Shown one piece after another: positions 6,265 to 7,051 of a stretch of 7,051 nt of DNA (position 1 is its first letter; each line of letters opens with the position of its first letter). This DNA comes from Acidobacteriota bacterium. Lineage in GTDB: Bacteria; Acidobacteriota; Terriglobia; Terriglobales; Acidobacteriaceae. The DNA is taken from NCBI GenBank assembly GCA_023441255.1, contig JAEZPW010000018.1, forward strand, positions 1 through 7,051. Direction: 5' to 3'. Position numbers and translations under genes: made by a program. The notes beneath the pieces are model-generated. The model was not told the origin of the DNA. It did no database searches and saw only the letters and a list, made by a program, of their open reading frames with translations.

Positions 6265-6406
6265 TACACGACCAGATATTTACTTCATTCCGGCAACGTA
6301 GGCAAGCAAAGGAAGCGAAACGACCTTCAAATGGTTGGTTTAGGCGAGCGCCATATAGATGAGCGTACGGAATACACGTGCAAGCCGCTGCGGGGCAAGG
6401 GTGCAA

Positions 6407-6445
6407 CCGCTGCACCACGAATGGTGCAGGTGGAGCCTGCAGCGG
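6407..6445. repeat. Nested inverted repeats (hairpin-forming segment)
   Basis: CTGCACC (6410-6416) and GGTGCAG (6423-6429) form a perfect 7-bp stem with a 6-base loop. The overlapping pair CCGCTGCA (6407-6414) and TGCAGCGG (6438-6445) offers a competing 8-bp stem. A further direct copy of CCGCTGC is at 6385-6391. There is no T-run, so a terminator is unlikely. The function is unknown. Confidence 0.35.
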
Positions 6446-6631
6446 GAACTCGCAAATCGTGTAAGCTCCCGTGTTTTCAGCTAGATATCGGAAGGCGACG
6501 CTCGGCGGGTCGTCGGCACAATCCGGCTGCGATCCACGACGCCGCTGCCTTCGAGTACGGCGTACTGTCGGCCGCAATTCTCTGCAATTGATCCAACTCG
6601 ACCGGGGCAAAGGTACTTGAACTCGCCCGGC

Positions 6632-6660
6632 GAACTTCGGACCCATCTCCGCGCGTCTAA
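6632..6660 (+). promoter_or_regulatory. Candidate ECF sigma-factor promoter for the SYLF gene
   Basis: GAACTT (6632-6637) followed after 16 bases by CGTCTAA (6654-6660) matches the general ECF-sigma layout of an AAC-type -35 and a CGTC-type -10. It ends 28 bp before the ATG. No good housekeeping promoter was seen at this distance. An envelope-stress sigma factor would suit a secreted lipid-binding product, but this is inference from one site. Confidence 0.3.
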
Positions 6661-6688
6661 CCTACTGCGTGCCACCAAGGGAGAGAAG

Positions 6689-7051
6689 ATGAAGACATAC
6701 GCGGTGTTGTTGCTGGTGCTTTGTGGGAGTGTGATGAGTTGGGCGGCATCGGCGCGGGAGGACGCTCTCGACCGGCTGAAGAACGCGACCGAGGTCCTGC
6801 AACAAATTATGGCCGCACCCGACAAAGGCATCCCGCAAGAAGTACTGGATGGTGCGAAATGCGTTGCAGTCGTTCCGCACATGATCAAGGGTGGATTCGT
6901 GGTTGGGGCCGAGCACGGGCGGGGAGTAGCAACTTGCCGCCTGCCAAAAGGTGGTTGGAGCGCGCCAGCGTTCTTCGCCTTTACGGGTGGGAGCTGGGGC
7001 TTACAGATAGGTGCCGAGGGTGTGGACCTGGTTATGCTGATTATGAATGAA
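6689..7051 (+). CDS. Secreted SYLF/YSC84-domain (lipid-binding) protein, 3' end cut by window
   Basis: 121 codons are present with no stop before the window edge. Residues 1-22 are a typical Sec signal peptide: Lys2, the hydrophobic stretch AVLLLVLCGSVM and a likely cleavage after ASA (20-22). There is no lipobox, so it is not a predicted lipoprotein. The mature part starts with an amphipathic helix (DALDRLKNATEVLQQIM). The SYLF domain follows from about residue 50, with AKCVAVVPHMIKGGFVVGAEHGRG, GWSAPAFF and GGSWGLQIGAEGVDLVMLIMN, all typical of the family. SYLF domains in eukaryotes bind phosphoinositides; in bacteria the role is poorly known and probably envelope-associated. Family members run to roughly 180-230 residues, so a third or more is missing here. 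A good ribosome binding site (AAGGGAG) lies 5 bases before the ATG. Confidence 0.88.
   Translation, partial: MKTYAVLLLVLCGSVMSWAASAREDALDRLKNATEVLQQIMAAPDKGIPQEVLDGAKCVAVVPHMIKGGFVVGAEHGRGVATCRLPKGGWSAPAFFAFTGGSWGLQIGAEGVDLVMLIMNE

Larger units (their letters stand above)
6156..6688. other. Divergent intergenic region, no convincing gene
   Basis: The 533 bases between the response regulator and the SYLF gene hold only open frames whose translations look random, with many Cys, Pro and Arg and no motif. The region must hold promoters for both flanking genes. It contains three structured spots: a GGCCCGGGCC palindrome (6213-6222), a CTGTGA/TCACAG inverted repeat (6244-6264) and a hairpin-forming segment (6407-6445). 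Confidence 0.6.

Noticed and set aside
6227..6646. 139-codon minus-strand open frame in the divergent intergenic region
   Set aside because: Low-complexity, Cys/Pro/Arg-rich translation with no motif; it spans the hairpin region and the likely promoters, and looks like a chance open frame.
6721..7050. 109-codon plus-strand frame at the right end
   Set aside because: The frame starting at 6689 encodes a signal peptide and a SYLF domain, so this is an out-of-frame shadow.
1..7051. tRNA, rRNA, CRISPR array or complete insertion sequence
   Set aside because: No cloverleaf or rRNA-like sequence, no regularly spaced repeats, and no transposase or terminal inverted repeats were seen on reading both strands.

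Overview
The window looks like a chromosomal stretch from an Acidobacteriota-type soil bacterium. This is an inference from protein style: a stand-alone receiver of the 'DDEPTGLQVRR' type, a secreted SYLF/YSC84 protein, PAS-rich soluble kinases, and mixed ~55-60% GC coding sequence. No marker gene fixes the taxonomy.

Layout. Bases 1-242 hold no intact gene; the minus strand at 3-113 has a weak resemblance to the end of an ASPIC/UnbV domain. A mismatch-specific uracil/thymine-DNA glycosylase (Mug/TDG type) follows on the plus strand (243-809). Next is a decayed serine recombinase (about 925-1167) that has lost its catalytic domain. From 5581 down to 1232 runs a compact minus-strand operon: kaiC, a first kaiB, a second kaiB, and a soluble three-PAS histidine kinase. 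Upstream of it on the same strand (5772-6155) is a single-domain response regulator, separated by 190 bp that contain a possible terminator and a possible promoter. A 533-bp divergent intergenic region (6156-6688) with palindromes separates this from a plus-strand secreted SYLF-domain protein that runs off the window end.

The centrepiece is a KaiA-less, Kai-type clock or timer cassette joined to two-component signalling. KaiC is a double-ATPase protein with both Walker A motifs and both Glu-Glu pairs. Its phosphosite pair reads Ser-Ser instead of the cyanobacterial Ser-Thr, and its C-terminal tail is too short for the KaiA-binding segment. The two KaiB proteins differ in the proline stretch linked to fold switching. 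The second kaiB lies 39 bp, in frame, before a histidine kinase that lacks the KaiB-like sensor domain of SasA. A free KaiB subunit might therefore deliver the KaiC signal to the kinase, and the nearby receiver could be its phosphate acceptor (inference). No RpaA-like DNA-binding output is encoded in the window.
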